Assembly: GCF_030068505.1 (NCBI RefSeq)
Contig: NZ_JAQOSO010000002.1
Location: 26,089-90,088, forward strand
Source: Roseofilum capinflatum BLCC-M114
Lineage (GTDB): Bacteria; Cyanobacteriota; Cyanobacteriia; Cyanobacteriales; Desertifilaceae
DNA length: 64,000 nucleotides
Direction of reading: 5' to 3'
Shown here piece by piece: positions 8,549 to 16,471 of the stretch (the stretch's first letter is position 1; the number at the start of each line of letters is the position of its first letter). Below the pieces are notes generated by a model. That model saw only the letters and a program-made list of their open reading frames with translations, did no database searches and was not told the DNA's origin. The position numbers and the translations under genes are program-made.

Positions 8549-9718
8549 ATGACCACCATTTTTATCAGTACCGGTGAAGTTTCAGGAGATTTGCAAGGCG
8601 CTTTGTTGGTGGAAGCGTTGTATCGTTATGGTCGCCAAAATGGTTTGGATCTCGACATTGTGGCGTTGGGAGGAGAACGCATGGCTGATGCGGGGGCGAA
8701 ATTGTTGGGAAAAACTACGGGAATTGGTTCTGTGGGACTGTTGGAAGCTTTGCCTTTTGTGTTGCCGACGCTGAAAATTCAGGAGGGAGTGAAGCGCTAT
8801 TTACGGCAATATCCCCCGGATATGATTATTTTGATTGATTATATGGGGCCGAATTTGAGTATTGGGAGTTATTTACAGCGCCATTTGCCTGAAGTGCCGA
8901 TTGTTTATTATATTGCGCCACAGGTCTGGGTTTGGTCTCAGAATAAACGGGATAGAAAAAAAGTTGTTAAAATCACGGATTTGTTGTTGGCTATTTTTCC
9001 GGAGGAGGCGCGATTTTTTCGGGAGTATGATGTTAATGTGAATTGGGTGGGGCATCCGTTGATTGACCGGATGCAGGCGTTCCCGTCCCGGCAAGAGGCT
9101 CGTGCTACGTTAGGTATTGGAGAGGATGAAAGGGCGATCGCCTTAATGCCAGCGTCGCGCCGTCAAGAGATCACTTATTTATTGCCGGTGATGTTTGCAG
9201 CAGCACAACAGATTCAGCAGAAACTGCCAGAGGTAAAATTTTGGATTCCCTTGTCTCTAGCGGAGTTTCGAGAACCTATTGAACAGGCGATCGCCGATTT
9301 TGGTCTGAATGCAACCCTCATCGAGACCCAAGCACGGGAGGTTTTAGCCGGTGCAGATTTGGCTATTTGTAAATCGGGTACAGTCAATTTAGAGTTAGCG
9401 CTTTTAGATGTGCCCCAAGTGGTCATGTATCGCTTAAGTCCGCTCACGGCTTGGATTGCTCGCCATATTCTCAAGCTCTCTCTACCCTATGTTTCCCCAG
9501 CTAATTTAGTGGAGATGAAGCCCATTGTGCCCGAATTCTTGCAAGAAGAGGCGACTCCTGAAGCCATTAGTGAAAGTGCTTTAGAGCGGTTATTGAATCC
9601 CCAGATCCGCCAAGAAACACTAGAAGGTTATGCCCAAATGCGCCAAGCTCTGGGACAACCAGGAGTATGCGATCGCGCTGCGACAGCGATTTTTGACTTC
9701 TGGCGATCGAGGGAATAG
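8549..9718 (+). CDS. lpxB: Lipid-A-disaccharide synthase
   Basis: Glycosyltransferase (GT19) joining UDP-2,3-diacylglucosamine and lipid X at the inner face of the plasma membrane. 389 residues, normal length. The N-terminal MTTIFISTGEVSGDLQGALL is the family's opening; IDYMGPN, YYIAPQVWVWSQ, LLAIFPEEARFF, VNWVGHPL, LMPASRRQEI and CKSGTVNLELAL are further LpxB landmarks. The frame is open farther upstream to 8342, but that part runs through the heptamer array and antisense Uma2 DNA, so the ATG at 8549 is chosen. The stop codon lies inside a second, inverted heptamer array (GGGAATA). The gene is cut off from lpxA by the Uma2 block and so probably needs its own promoter. Confidence 0.95.
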   Translation: MTTIFISTGEVSGDLQGALLVEALYRYGRQNGLDLDIVALGGERMADAGAKLLGKTTGIGSVGLLEALPFVLPTLKIQEGVKRYLRQYPPDMIILIDYMGPNLSIGSYLQRHLPEVPIVYYIAPQVWVWSQNKRDRKKVVKITDLLLAIFPEEARFFREYDVNVNWVGHPLIDRMQAFPSRQEARATLGIGEDERAIALMPASRRQEITYLLPVMFAAAQQIQQKLPEVKFWIPLSLAEFREPIEQAIADFGLNATLIETQAREVLAGADLAICKSGTVNLELALLDVPQVVMYRLSPLTAWIARHILKLSLPYVSPANLVEMKPIVPEFLQEEATPEAISESALERLLNPQIRQETLEGYAQMRQALGQPGVCDRAATAIFDFWRSRE

Positions 9719-9759
9719 GGAATGGGGAATGGGGAATAGGGAATAGGGAATAGGGAATG
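9711..9759. repeat. Seven GGGAATA/GGGAATG heptamers overlapping the lpxB stop
   Basis: Seven copies of GGGAAT(A/G), the reverse complement of the TATTCCC units found before lpxB. The first copy supplies the lpxB termination codon. lpxB is therefore bracketed by inverted arrays of the same heptamer family. Confidence 0.95.
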
Positions 9760-9760
9760 G

Positions 9761-9817
9761 GGTGGGCAGGAAGAGCGGCGATATCCTTACAAATGCTACA
9801 AGCAGACCCTGCCCACC
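9761..9817. repeat. 57-bp element with 10-bp terminal inverted repeats, copy A
   Basis: Ends are GGTGGGCAGG and CCTGCCCACC, perfect inverted repeats. The interior (ATCCTTACAAATGCTACAAGC) aligns with the reverse complement of the element at 16370-16425. It lies between the convergent ends of lpxB and the isocitrate-dehydrogenase-like gene and could fold as a long hairpin in RNA of either strand. Confidence 0.88.
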
Positions 9818-9822
9818 TACCC

Positions 9823-9866
9823 AGACCCATTGTTAATTGTTAATTGTTAATTGTTAATTGTTAATT
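9823..9866. repeat. Heptameric repeat (TTGTTAA family)
   Basis: GACCCA followed by about five TTGTTAA units, just downstream of the minus-strand isocitrate-dehydrogenase-like gene. It matches the array before fabZ, including the leader. Confidence 0.9.
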
Positions 9867-9870
9867 GAGA

Positions 9871-10983
9871 TCAGGTGGACTCTAAGGTAGACCAGACCTC
9901 CAGCTTTGTTTTCACCTTGCGGATTACCTCATCAGTAAACTCAGAAGTCATCATTTGTCCCCCCAGATCGGGAGTGGCTTTCCCTTCATAAATGGCTTCA
10001 AAGACTGACTCATAAATCGAGCGCGAAGCCCGATCGCCGGCCGGAGTTTTCACATAGGTAAGCAGGGCAGCACCAGCTAATATCATGGCCATGGGATTAG
10101 CAATATTTTTGCCATAGAGAGCGGGAGCTGTGCCATGGGGCGCTTCTGCCATCACCGTTTTCACCTGCAACGTATCGGCATCAAAGCCCATGACTAAACT
10201 CTCGGAACCGGCAATACTGCCATACATTTGTAACACCATATCCGAGAGCAAGTCCCCATCCCGGTTGAGAGCGGGGATAACTAAGGCTTCGCCGCTATTT
10301 TGCAGCAACAGGGCAAAGGTGGCATCAATGAGCAGGGGTTGATAGGTGACCTCCGGATGGCGATCGCTGGCCGCATCGAGTTCTTCCTTAAACATGCCCT
10401 CATAGGTGGCACTGACCGTAAATTTCGGCCCGCCAAACACTTTAGCCCCTGTCCGCTTGGCATGGGTAAACGTAAACTCGGCCACCGTTCGGCAGATAGA
10501 ACGGCTAATCTTGGACGTGCGCCAGGCAATTTCATCGCCGCTTTCGGTGGTTTCGCGCCATTCCTTCGCACCATAGGCATCATCAACAGCCATGCGAACA
10601 ATGGTAATGGGCGCATAAACTCCGCCTACGGGTAAAATTTGGGGAATGCGTCGCCCCGTTCGTAAAATTACTGAGGCTCCCAAGGCTTCTCGCAAGATGG
10701 CATTGGGACTTCCCACATCACCCGATTTTTCTGGGGTGATGGTGGCAGCTTTCAAGGCCAGCCCCGTTTTACTGGCAACCTTGGCAGCATCCCAAACCAC
10801 CTGATTTTCAGTGGCTCGACGGTTTTCCAAACTCAAGTCATAATCAATAAATTCCAGGGTTTGGCCAATGACCCCCGGTTGCAAGACCCGTAAAGCCTCG
10901 GCTAGAAGTTCCTCTCCGGTCTGATCGCCATGCATAACGACGATCGCTGGTGTGGGGTTTTGAGTTGGCATAACAAATGTCAA
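9871..10983 (-). CDS. Isocitrate/isopropylmalate dehydrogenase-family protein, NADP-IDH-like
   Basis: 370-residue beta-decarboxylating dehydrogenase. Instead of the bacterial GDGIGPE opening it has VVMHGDQTGEEL, then DYDLSLENRRATENQV, LKAATITPEK and SPNAILREALG, which line up with the eukaryotic-type (type II) NADP-isocitrate dehydrogenase pattern (GDEMTRI, YDLGIENRDATNDQV, KCATITPDE, SPNGTIRNILGG). NRDGDLLSDMVLQMYGSIAGSES carries the metal-binding aspartates, and EAPHGTAPALYGKNIANPMA the cofactor-side HGT loop. It is shorter than typical IDH (about 400-415). The start may be the first ATG (MTFVMPTQ) or MPTQNPT at 10971. Substrate is not certain: isocitrate is the best guess, but a homologous 2-oxo-acid pathway enzyme is possible. 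Confidence 0.78.
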   Translation of the reverse strand: MTFVMPTQNPTPAIVVMHGDQTGEELLAEALRVLQPGVIGQTLEFIDYDLSLENRRATENQVVWDAAKVASKTGLALKAATITPEKSGDVGSPNAILREALGASVILRTGRRIPQILPVGGVYAPITIVRMAVDDAYGAKEWRETTESGDEIAWRTSKISRSICRTVAEFTFTHAKRTGAKVFGGPKFTVSATYEGMFKEELDAASDRHPEVTYQPLLIDATFALLLQNSGEALVIPALNRDGDLLSDMVLQMYGSIAGSESLVMGFDADTLQVKTVMAEAPHGTAPALYGKNIANPMAMILAGAALLTYVKTPAGDRASRSIYESVFEAIYEGKATPDLGGQMMTSEFTDEVIRKVKTKLEVWSTLEST

Positions 10984-11200
10984 TCCTTGAAGGGGTTTGC
11001 TTCTATATATTGTCCTTGATCGGCGATCGCCGACACTGTAAACACAAATACTAATCTACACCTGCTTCTGGGCGTTGCTGAGGCGATCGCACCAGAATAT
11101 AGCTTACGATAGATAGAGTGAGTCTCCCCATCAGCTTGTGTCGTGAAAATCCGACAACAACCCTACAGAGGGGCCGAGTAACTGCCAAGGAAAGAGCAAA

Positions 11201-14200
11201 ATGCACCATCGTTTGCTAGTCAACACCCCATTAAGAATCATCCTGATTGTTCCTTTTGTGATACAGATTACAGCAGCAGTGGGGCTAACGGCGTGGCTTT
11301 CGATTCGCAATGGACAAAAGGCAGTTGATAACGTTGCTGACGATCTTTGGAATGAGATTGCAGCCCGAACAGTGCAGCATATTAACGAATATACCCAAAT
11401 TCCTCAAAATGTTGTTTTAGACACCCTTGCGAATGCCCAGTTAAACCTAGTTGATATTACTGACAAAGAGCGATTAACTCGATATCTCTGGCATCAGATG
11501 CACCATCATCCGGGGTTATTTATTACTGCTGTTGGCTATGAGACAGGAGAAGTCGTCGGGGTAGGGGTGACAGAAGATGGGCAATGGGTGATTCGAGCCA
11601 TTGACCCCGGCCAAACCCAACTGCATACTTATGTCGTTTCTGGACAAGGCGATCGCGGAAAATTGATCAGCGCCGATGACTTTGATCTCAAAAGTCGGCC
11701 CTGGTATCGGGATGGGGTTCGAGCTAAACAATTAACCTGGACGGATATTTACCCGAACTACAATCCGCCCTTCAATATTCTGAGTGCGGTCAGTCCCATT
11801 TATGATACCCAGACTAACCAACTGATTGGGGTCACCAATGCCACTCTCTCACTCTGGCAAATCAGCCATTTTTTAGAACAGCTCAAGATCGGGCGATCGG
11901 GAGAAATTTTTATCCTGGATAATACAGGGGATTTAGTTGCTTCCTCAACCGGCGAACCCCTTGCACACATAGACGCAACTGGAAGGAGTAAAACGCCAAA
12001 GCGACTGAAGGCTGTCGAGAGCAGCAATTTACGAGTTCGGCAAGCGGCAGAACATCTGATTGAGCAATTCGGCCCTCTCCATCAGATTCAACAAGGCAAA
12101 CGTACCGAATTTATCACCAATGGACAACGGGAAATTGTTCGGATTACACCCTTTTCTGACGATCTTGGCTTGGACTGGCTGATTGTCATCGTCGTACCAG
12201 AATCGGACTTTATGGCCCAAATTGATGCTAATACCCGTAATACCCTTTGGCTGTCTCTAGGGGCCCTAGTCCTGGCAACCGGGTCTAGCATTATGACGGC
12301 TCGCTGGATTACAGAACCTTTGCTGCGACTTAACCAGGTGGCGAAGGACATTGCTGAGAATTCCTTACCGTCCAACTCTGTGTCAGGAGAAATGGTCACC
12401 AACCGCACCCGTGAACTCAGTCAGTTAAGTCGCTCTTTCGAGCAGATGACCCAACAGCTCCAAGCCTCCTTTGCTGTGTTACAAGAGAGTGAGGCAAACT
12501 TTAAAAACATGGCAGCCAATGTGCCAGGCGCAATATTTCGCTACATTTTGCATCCCGACGGCACGGATACTGTGCTGTACATGAGTCCGGGTTGTTATCA
12601 GCTCTGGGAAATTGAAGCGGATGTGGTGGAGAAAAACGCTAAGATTCTTTGGGATATGGTCGATCCAGAGGATTTTCCCGCTATGCAAGCTGCGGTGATG
12701 AAGTCGGCTCAAAGACTTGAGACGTGGAATTACGAATGGCGTATTACGACCCCATCAGGTCGCCGCAAGTGGCTAGAGGGAATTGGTCAGCCGACCCAAA
12801 ACCCAGATGGTTCGGTGCTTTGGCATACACTCATTCTGGATGTGAGCGATCGCAAAGCAGCCCAGATCCAACTTCAGGATTTAACGAACCGATTAGAGTT
12901 AGCGACTCGCTCGGCACAGATGGGGATCTGGGAGTGGGATCTGGTCAGCGATCGCCTAATTTGGGATGACCGGATGTATGAACTCTACGGCATCAGCCCT
13001 GGAGACTTTAGTCAAGCCTATCAAGCGTGGGAAGCAGGCGTTCATCCGGACGATTTGGTGGCATCTAGAACTGCCTTGCAAGAAACTCTGAATGGGGAGA
13101 AAGACTTTAATTCTGAATTTCGAGTGCTTTGGCCTGATGGAACGGTTCGCTACATTGAGGCCCATGCTATTGTCCAGCGAGATGCCCAAGGGCAAGCCCT
13201 ACGAATGATTGGGGTGAATTTAGATATCAGCGATCGCAAACAGGCAGAAGAACAACTGATTTACAGCGTTCTCCACGATAAACTCACCGATTTACCCAAT
13301 CGTACCCTGCTCACCAATCGATTGGAATTATCGATTCAAAGGGCACAGCGATCGCCCACCTATCATTTTGCTGTGTTGTTTCTCGACCTGGATCAATTTA
13401 AGGTCATTAATGACAGCCTGGGGCATTTGGTTGGAGATCAATTATTACTGATAGTCGCCCAAAAGTTGCAAAGGATCATTCGACCCACAGATTTAGCGGC
13501 TCGTTTGGGTGGGGATGAATTTGTCATTCTCATAGAACAGATTCCCGACCTCCCCGCCATTGTCCACGTCGCTGAACGCCTGTTAGCTGAGTTTAATCAA
13601 GCAACGGCGATCGATGGCCATACTGTCTTTATCACCACTAGCATCGGCATTGTCTGGGGCACAAATACTTACACCGAAGCCTCCGATCTGCTCCGGGATG
13701 CTGATATTGCCCTCTATCGAGCTAAAGCTAAAGGTCGCAATCGATACGAAATCTTTGACGTTGAAATGCACGTTCAGGCGGTCAAACGCATGACTCTGGA
13801 GCATGATCTGCGGGTTGCGATCGCTCGACAGGAATTCATGACCTACTACCAACCCATTGTCGATCTCAAGACACGACAGCTAACTGGATTTGAATCCCTC
13901 ATCCGTTGGCAGCACCCGATGCAAGGTTTTATTTCTCCGACTCACTTTATTCCCATTGCTGAAGAAACGGGGCTGATTGTGTCGATTAGCCAGTGGGTAT
14001 TGCAGTCAGCTTGCGAGCAAGTTGCTAGATGGCAGCGCCAATTCCCAAACTTGGAGAATCTCAGAATTAGTATTAATCTGTCGGGGCAAGACTTACGGCA
14101 ACCGAATCTAGTGGAAACGATTCGACAAACCCTGACTCAAGCTCAGTTACCAGCGACTTCCTTAACTTTAGAAATTACCGAGAGCCTGCTGATTGAAAAT

Positions 14201-14566
14201 ATCGAAACGACTATCAACCTGCTGAAACAATTAAGAAATTTGGGGATTCGCATCAGTATTGATGATTTTGGAACTGGGTATTCGTCCCTGAGCTATTTGT
14301 ATAACTTGCCTGCCGACTATCTAAAAATTGACCAATCTTTTGTGGGCAAAATGCAGCCGGGTGAGAAAAACTACAAGATTGTGCAAGCGGTGGTCAGTCT
14401 GAGCGATCAGTTACAGTTAGGGGCGATCGCCGAAGGTATTGAAATGGAAGAACAGTTAGCCTGGCTAAAAGCACTAGGCTGCGAATTGGGCCAGGGTTAT
14501 TTGTTCTCGCGACCCCTAACTCCAACGGCTGCTACCGATCTTTTAGCAACCGGGCGCACCTTTTAA
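11201..14566 (+). CDS. Membrane sensor with Cache, HAMP, two PAS, GGDEF and EAL domains
   Basis: Predicted cyclic-di-GMP enzyme of 1121 residues. An N-terminal membrane segment (about 9-30) is followed by a periplasmic Cache sensor (about 35-345, with SRPWYRDG), a second membrane segment near 350-370, HAMP, PAS domains at roughly 430-550 and 560-685, GGDEF (about 695-850) and EAL (about 860-1115). The cyclase motif RLGGDEFVIL is intact. The phosphodiesterase motif reads ESLIRW rather than EALIRW, a common tolerated change, and DDFGTGYSSLSYL and KIDQSFV are present, so both activities are possible. The ATG follows an AAGGAAAGAG ribosome-binding region. No linked effector gene. Confidence 0.92.
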   Translation: MHHRLLVNTPLRIILIVPFVIQITAAVGLTAWLSIRNGQKAVDNVADDLWNEIAARTVQHINEYTQIPQNVVLDTLANAQLNLVDITDKERLTRYLWHQMHHHPGLFITAVGYETGEVVGVGVTEDGQWVIRAIDPGQTQLHTYVVSGQGDRGKLISADDFDLKSRPWYRDGVRAKQLTWTDIYPNYNPPFNILSAVSPIYDTQTNQLIGVTNATLSLWQISHFLEQLKIGRSGEIFILDNTGDLVASSTGEPLAHIDATGRSKTPKRLKAVESSNLRVRQAAEHLIEQFGPLHQIQQGKRTEFITNGQREIVRITPFSDDLGLDWLIVIVVPESDFMAQIDANTRNTLWLSLGALVLATGSSIMTARWITEPLLRLNQVAKDIAENSLPSNSVSGEMVTNRTRELSQLSRSFEQMTQQLQASFAVLQESEANFKNMAANVPGAIFRYILHPDGTDTVLYMSPGCYQLWEIEADVVEKNAKILWDMVDPEDFPAMQAAVMKSAQRLETWNYEWRITTPSGRRKWLEGIGQPTQNPDGSVLWHTLILDVSDRKAAQIQLQDLTNRLELATRSAQMGIWEWDLVSDRLIWDDRMYELYGISPGDFSQAYQAWEAGVHPDDLVASRTALQETLNGEKDFNSEFRVLWPDGTVRYIEAHAIVQRDAQGQALRMIGVNLDISDRKQAEEQLIYSVLHDKLTDLPNRTLLTNRLELSIQRAQRSPTYHFAVLFLDLDQFKVINDSLGHLVGDQLLLIVAQKLQRIIRPTDLAARLGGDEFVILIEQIPDLPAIVHVAERLLAEFNQATAIDGHTVFITTSIGIVWGTNTYTEASDLLRDADIALYRAKAKGRNRYEIFDVEMHVQAVKRMTLEHDLRVAIARQEFMTYYQPIVDLKTRQLTGFESLIRWQHPMQGFISPTHFIPIAEETGLIVSISQWVLQSACEQVARWQRQFPNLENLRISINLSGQDLRQPNLVETIRQTLTQAQLPATSLTLEITESLLIENIETTINLLKQLRNLGIRISIDDFGTGYSSLSYLYNLPADYLKIDQSFVGKMQPGEKNYKIVQAVVSLSDQLQLGAIAEGIEMEEQLAWLKALGCELGQGYLFSRPLTPTAATDLLATGRTF

Positions 14567-14602
14567 GGGGGGCAAGGGGGGATCTTGTCCTACTGTCCAC
14601 CG

Positions 14603-14623
14603 ATACAGCGCAAAGCGCTGTAT
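14603..14623. repeat. Small palindrome (ATACAGCGC / GCGCTGTAT)
   Basis: Perfect 9-bp arms around an AAA loop, in the gap after the GGDEF-EAL gene. Related palindromes occur near 17417, 27535, 30813, 61120 and 61155. It could fold in RNA but has no following T-run, so I class it as a dispersed palindromic repeat. Confidence 0.8.
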
Positions 14624-14702
14624 GTGCAAAAACTGCTGTATCCTGATTGAAGGTTAAAAATAGTTTACCCATTACGGATTACCAACGGGAAGCGCTAGAA
14701 TT

Positions 14703-15338
14703 ATGGCAACGTTTTTAAGAGATTTAAGTTATCAATATCAGTGGTTATATGATTCGATTTCGCGGGTGTCTGCCCTGGCGGTGGGGGGAGAATACCGGTT
14801 TCGTCGCCTGGCTCTAAAGGATTTGACGATACATTCAGATACGGAAATTTTAGATCTCTGTTGTGGAAGCGGTCAAGCGACGCAAGTTTTAGTGACATAT
14901 TCGGATCGGGTGACGGGGTTGGATGCGTCTCCTCTTTCGCTCAAAAGAGCGCAACAAAATGTTCCTGAAGCGAAATTTGTGGAAGGGTTTGCGGAAAATA
15001 TACCTTTGGAAAATGAGAGTTTCGATCTGGTGCATACGAGCGCTGCGTTGCATGAAATGTCCCCAGAGCAACTGAAGGATATTTTGCGGGAAGTGTATCG
15101 GGTGTTGAAACCGGGGGGAGTTTTGGCGATCGCCGATTTTCATCCTCCTACCAACCCCATCTTTATCCCCGGATTATATCTGTTCCTGTTCCTGTTTGAA
15201 ACGGAAACTGCCTGGCAGTTATTACAAACTGACTTAAGACAAACCTTACAGGATATAGGGTTTCAGGTGGAACCCCCGACCCTCTATGGAGGGGGAAGTC
15301 TGCAAGTGCTGCAAGCTTATAAACCCGATCAAGAATAA
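14703..15338 (+). CDS. Class I SAM-dependent methyltransferase (UbiE-like)
   Basis: 211 residues. Motif I is ILDLCCGSGQATQVL (about 45-60), followed by GLDASPLSLKRAQQN (acidic SAM-ribose loop), AENIPLENESFDLVHTSAALHEM and VLKPGGVLAIADFH, the standard Rossmann methyltransferase order. The closest named family is UbiE/COQ5-like, but the substrate cannot be read from sequence. Start ATG at 14703; the upstream gap holds a palindromic repeat and no clear promoter. The following gap carries a CRP-type site that belongs to the next gene. Confidence 0.88.
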   Translation: MATFLRDLSYQYQWLYDSISRVSALAVGGEYRFRRLALKDLTIHSDTEILDLCCGSGQATQVLVTYSDRVTGLDASPLSLKRAQQNVPEAKFVEGFAENIPLENESFDLVHTSAALHEMSPEQLKDILREVYRVLKPGGVLAIADFHPPTNPIFIPGLYLFLFLFETETAWQLLQTDLRQTLQDIGFQVEPPTLYGGGSLQVLQAYKPDQE

Positions 15339-15392
15339 TTGAAGTCATCAAGATTTCTCTATTCCTTAGTCCGTAAGCGCTGTAGTCGAGGC

Positions 15393-15408
15393 TGTGATCG
15401 CGGTCACA
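15393..15408. promoter_or_regulatory. Perfect CRP-type (SYCRP1-like) binding site
   Basis: TGTGATCGCGGTCACA fits TGTGA-N6-TCACA without mismatch in both half sites. It lies about 115 bp before the dehydrogenase ATG at 15523 and upstream of a plausible promoter (15437-15466). Its centre would be near -72 if transcription starts around 15473, a class I activator position. The binding protein (cAMP receptor SYCRP1 type) is inferred from the motif. Confidence 0.7.
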
Positions 15409-15436
15409 TTATTATGAGATGCATTTCACACTCGAT

Positions 15437-15466
15437 TTGTCAACCCCATTGCAACAATACTATAGA
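15437..15466 (+). promoter_or_regulatory. Candidate sigma-70-type promoter of the SDR gene
   Basis: TTGTCA at 15437-15442 and TATAGA at 15461-15466, spaced 18 bp (TACTAT at 15458 gives 15 bp). It sits between the CRP-type site and the coding region. Supported by motif match only. Confidence 0.5.
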
Positions 15467-15507
15467 TAGCGTCGTCATCCTGTGGCCGTTGTCAACCCTG
15501 TCCGATG

Positions 15508-15514
15508 AAGGAGG
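15508..15514 (+). promoter_or_regulatory. Strong ribosome-binding site deciding the SDR start
   Basis: AAGGAGG is a full anti-16S match, 8 bases before the ATG at 15523. It overlaps the alternative ATG at 15505, which is therefore unlikely to be used. Confidence 0.85.
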
Positions 15515-15522
15515 TTCCATCC

Positions 15523-16341
15523 ATGATCCAAGGACAAGTTGTACTCATAACTGGAGCATCACGAGGCATTGGGCGAGCGATCGCTCTAGAACTTGCTGCC
15601 CAAGGAGTGAAACGTTTACTCCTGGTTGCCCGCGATCCTCAGCGCTTGCAACAAATGGTTGAAACACTCCAACAGCACTATCCTGAAGTTGAATCTGTGC
15701 CCCTAGCGGTTGATTTGACGAATACTCCGACCTTAGATGGGGCGATCGCCAAAGCTTGGCGAGACTATGGCCCCATTGACCTACTGATCAATAACGCTGG
15801 AGTTGCCCATCAAGGGGACTTTCTAGCCACCAACCCCCGTAAAATCGAAGAAGAAATTAATGTCAATCTCTTGGGAACCTTCCGCATTACGCGGTTAATT
15901 GCTAAACGCATGGTTTCCCGTTCCCAGGGGACAATTGTCAACGTATCAAGTCTCATGGGTAAAGTTGCCGCTCCCACCTACGCCACATACTCCGCCACCA
16001 AATTTGCTCTTGTTGGCTTTACCCAAGCCCTCCGCCAAGAACTTGCCCCCAAAGGCGTGCGCGTTGTCGCCCTGCTGCCATCGCTCACCGACACCGACAT
16101 GGTGCGGAATACGGAAAAATTCCGTTGGGTAGCTACCGATAGCGCCGAAATGGTGGCCAAATCCTTAGTCGCTGGTTTACGCGATCGAGATGATGAAATT
16201 GTGGTCGGATGGCAAGGAAAAGTGGCTTCTCTCATGGGGCGTTTTTTCCCGCAAGTGATCCAGAAGGTGGTTGCCCTAGCAGCCCCAGATCGGAACGTCT
16301 TACCGTTGCGATCGCCTTCTGAGAGCGATCGAGCTGCTTAA
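15523..16341 (+). CDS. Short-chain dehydrogenase/reductase (classical SDR)
   Basis: NAD(P)-dependent oxidoreductase of 272 residues. The cofactor motif is ITGASRGIGRAIALEL, followed by LINNAGVAHQG, the catalytic serine in IVNVSSLMG and YSATKFALVGF (YxxxK). An in-frame ATG exists at 15505, but AAGGAGG (15508-15514) lies 8 bases before the ATG at 15523, which decides the start. The C-terminal part (DRDDEIVVGWQGKVASLMGRFFP) resembles membrane-associated SDRs acting on lipids or retinoid-like substrates; the real substrate is unknown. A CRP-type site and promoter precede it and a hairpin terminator follows. Confidence 0.9.
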   Translation: MIQGQVVLITGASRGIGRAIALELAAQGVKRLLLVARDPQRLQQMVETLQQHYPEVESVPLAVDLTNTPTLDGAIAKAWRDYGPIDLLINNAGVAHQGDFLATNPRKIEEEINVNLLGTFRITRLIAKRMVSRSQGTIVNVSSLMGKVAAPTYATYSATKFALVGFTQALRQELAPKGVRVVALLPSLTDTDMVRNTEKFRWVATDSAEMVAKSLVAGLRDRDDEIVVGWQGKVASLMGRFFPQVIQKVVALAAPDRNVLPLRSPSESDRAA

Positions 16342-16369
16342 TCGGTAATCAATCAAAATATAGCAGTAA

Positions 16370-16425
16370 GGTGGGCAGGCTATGCTTGTAGGATTTGAAG
16401 GATTTGGCTTATCTTCCTGCCCACC
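16370..16425. repeat. 56-bp element with 10-bp terminal inverted repeats, copy B
   Basis: Ends GGTGGGCAGG and CCTGCCCACC again. Its reverse complement aligns almost end to end with 9761-9817 (shared AAGA, ATCCTT, CAAAT, CTACAAGCA). Like copy A, it lies between two convergent genes. Confidence 0.88.
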
Positions 16426-16443
16426 CTGCTAGACTGAATCTCT

Positions 16444-16471
16444 TGTAGGGGCATGTGCCCCTACACTTTTT
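16444..16471 (+). terminator. Rho-independent-type terminator after the plus-strand SDR gene
   Basis: Perfect 10-bp arms TGTAGGGGCA and TGCCCCTACA around a TG centre, followed on the plus strand by CTTTTTT. It overlaps the last codons and stop of the opposing SDR gene, so the same bases end one transcript and encode the end of the other. Confidence 0.75.

Noticed and set aside
15339..15662. 107-codon plus-strand open frame upstream of and overlapping the SDR gene
   Set aside because: It covers the CRP site and promoter and runs out of frame into the real gene; Cys/His-rich by chance.
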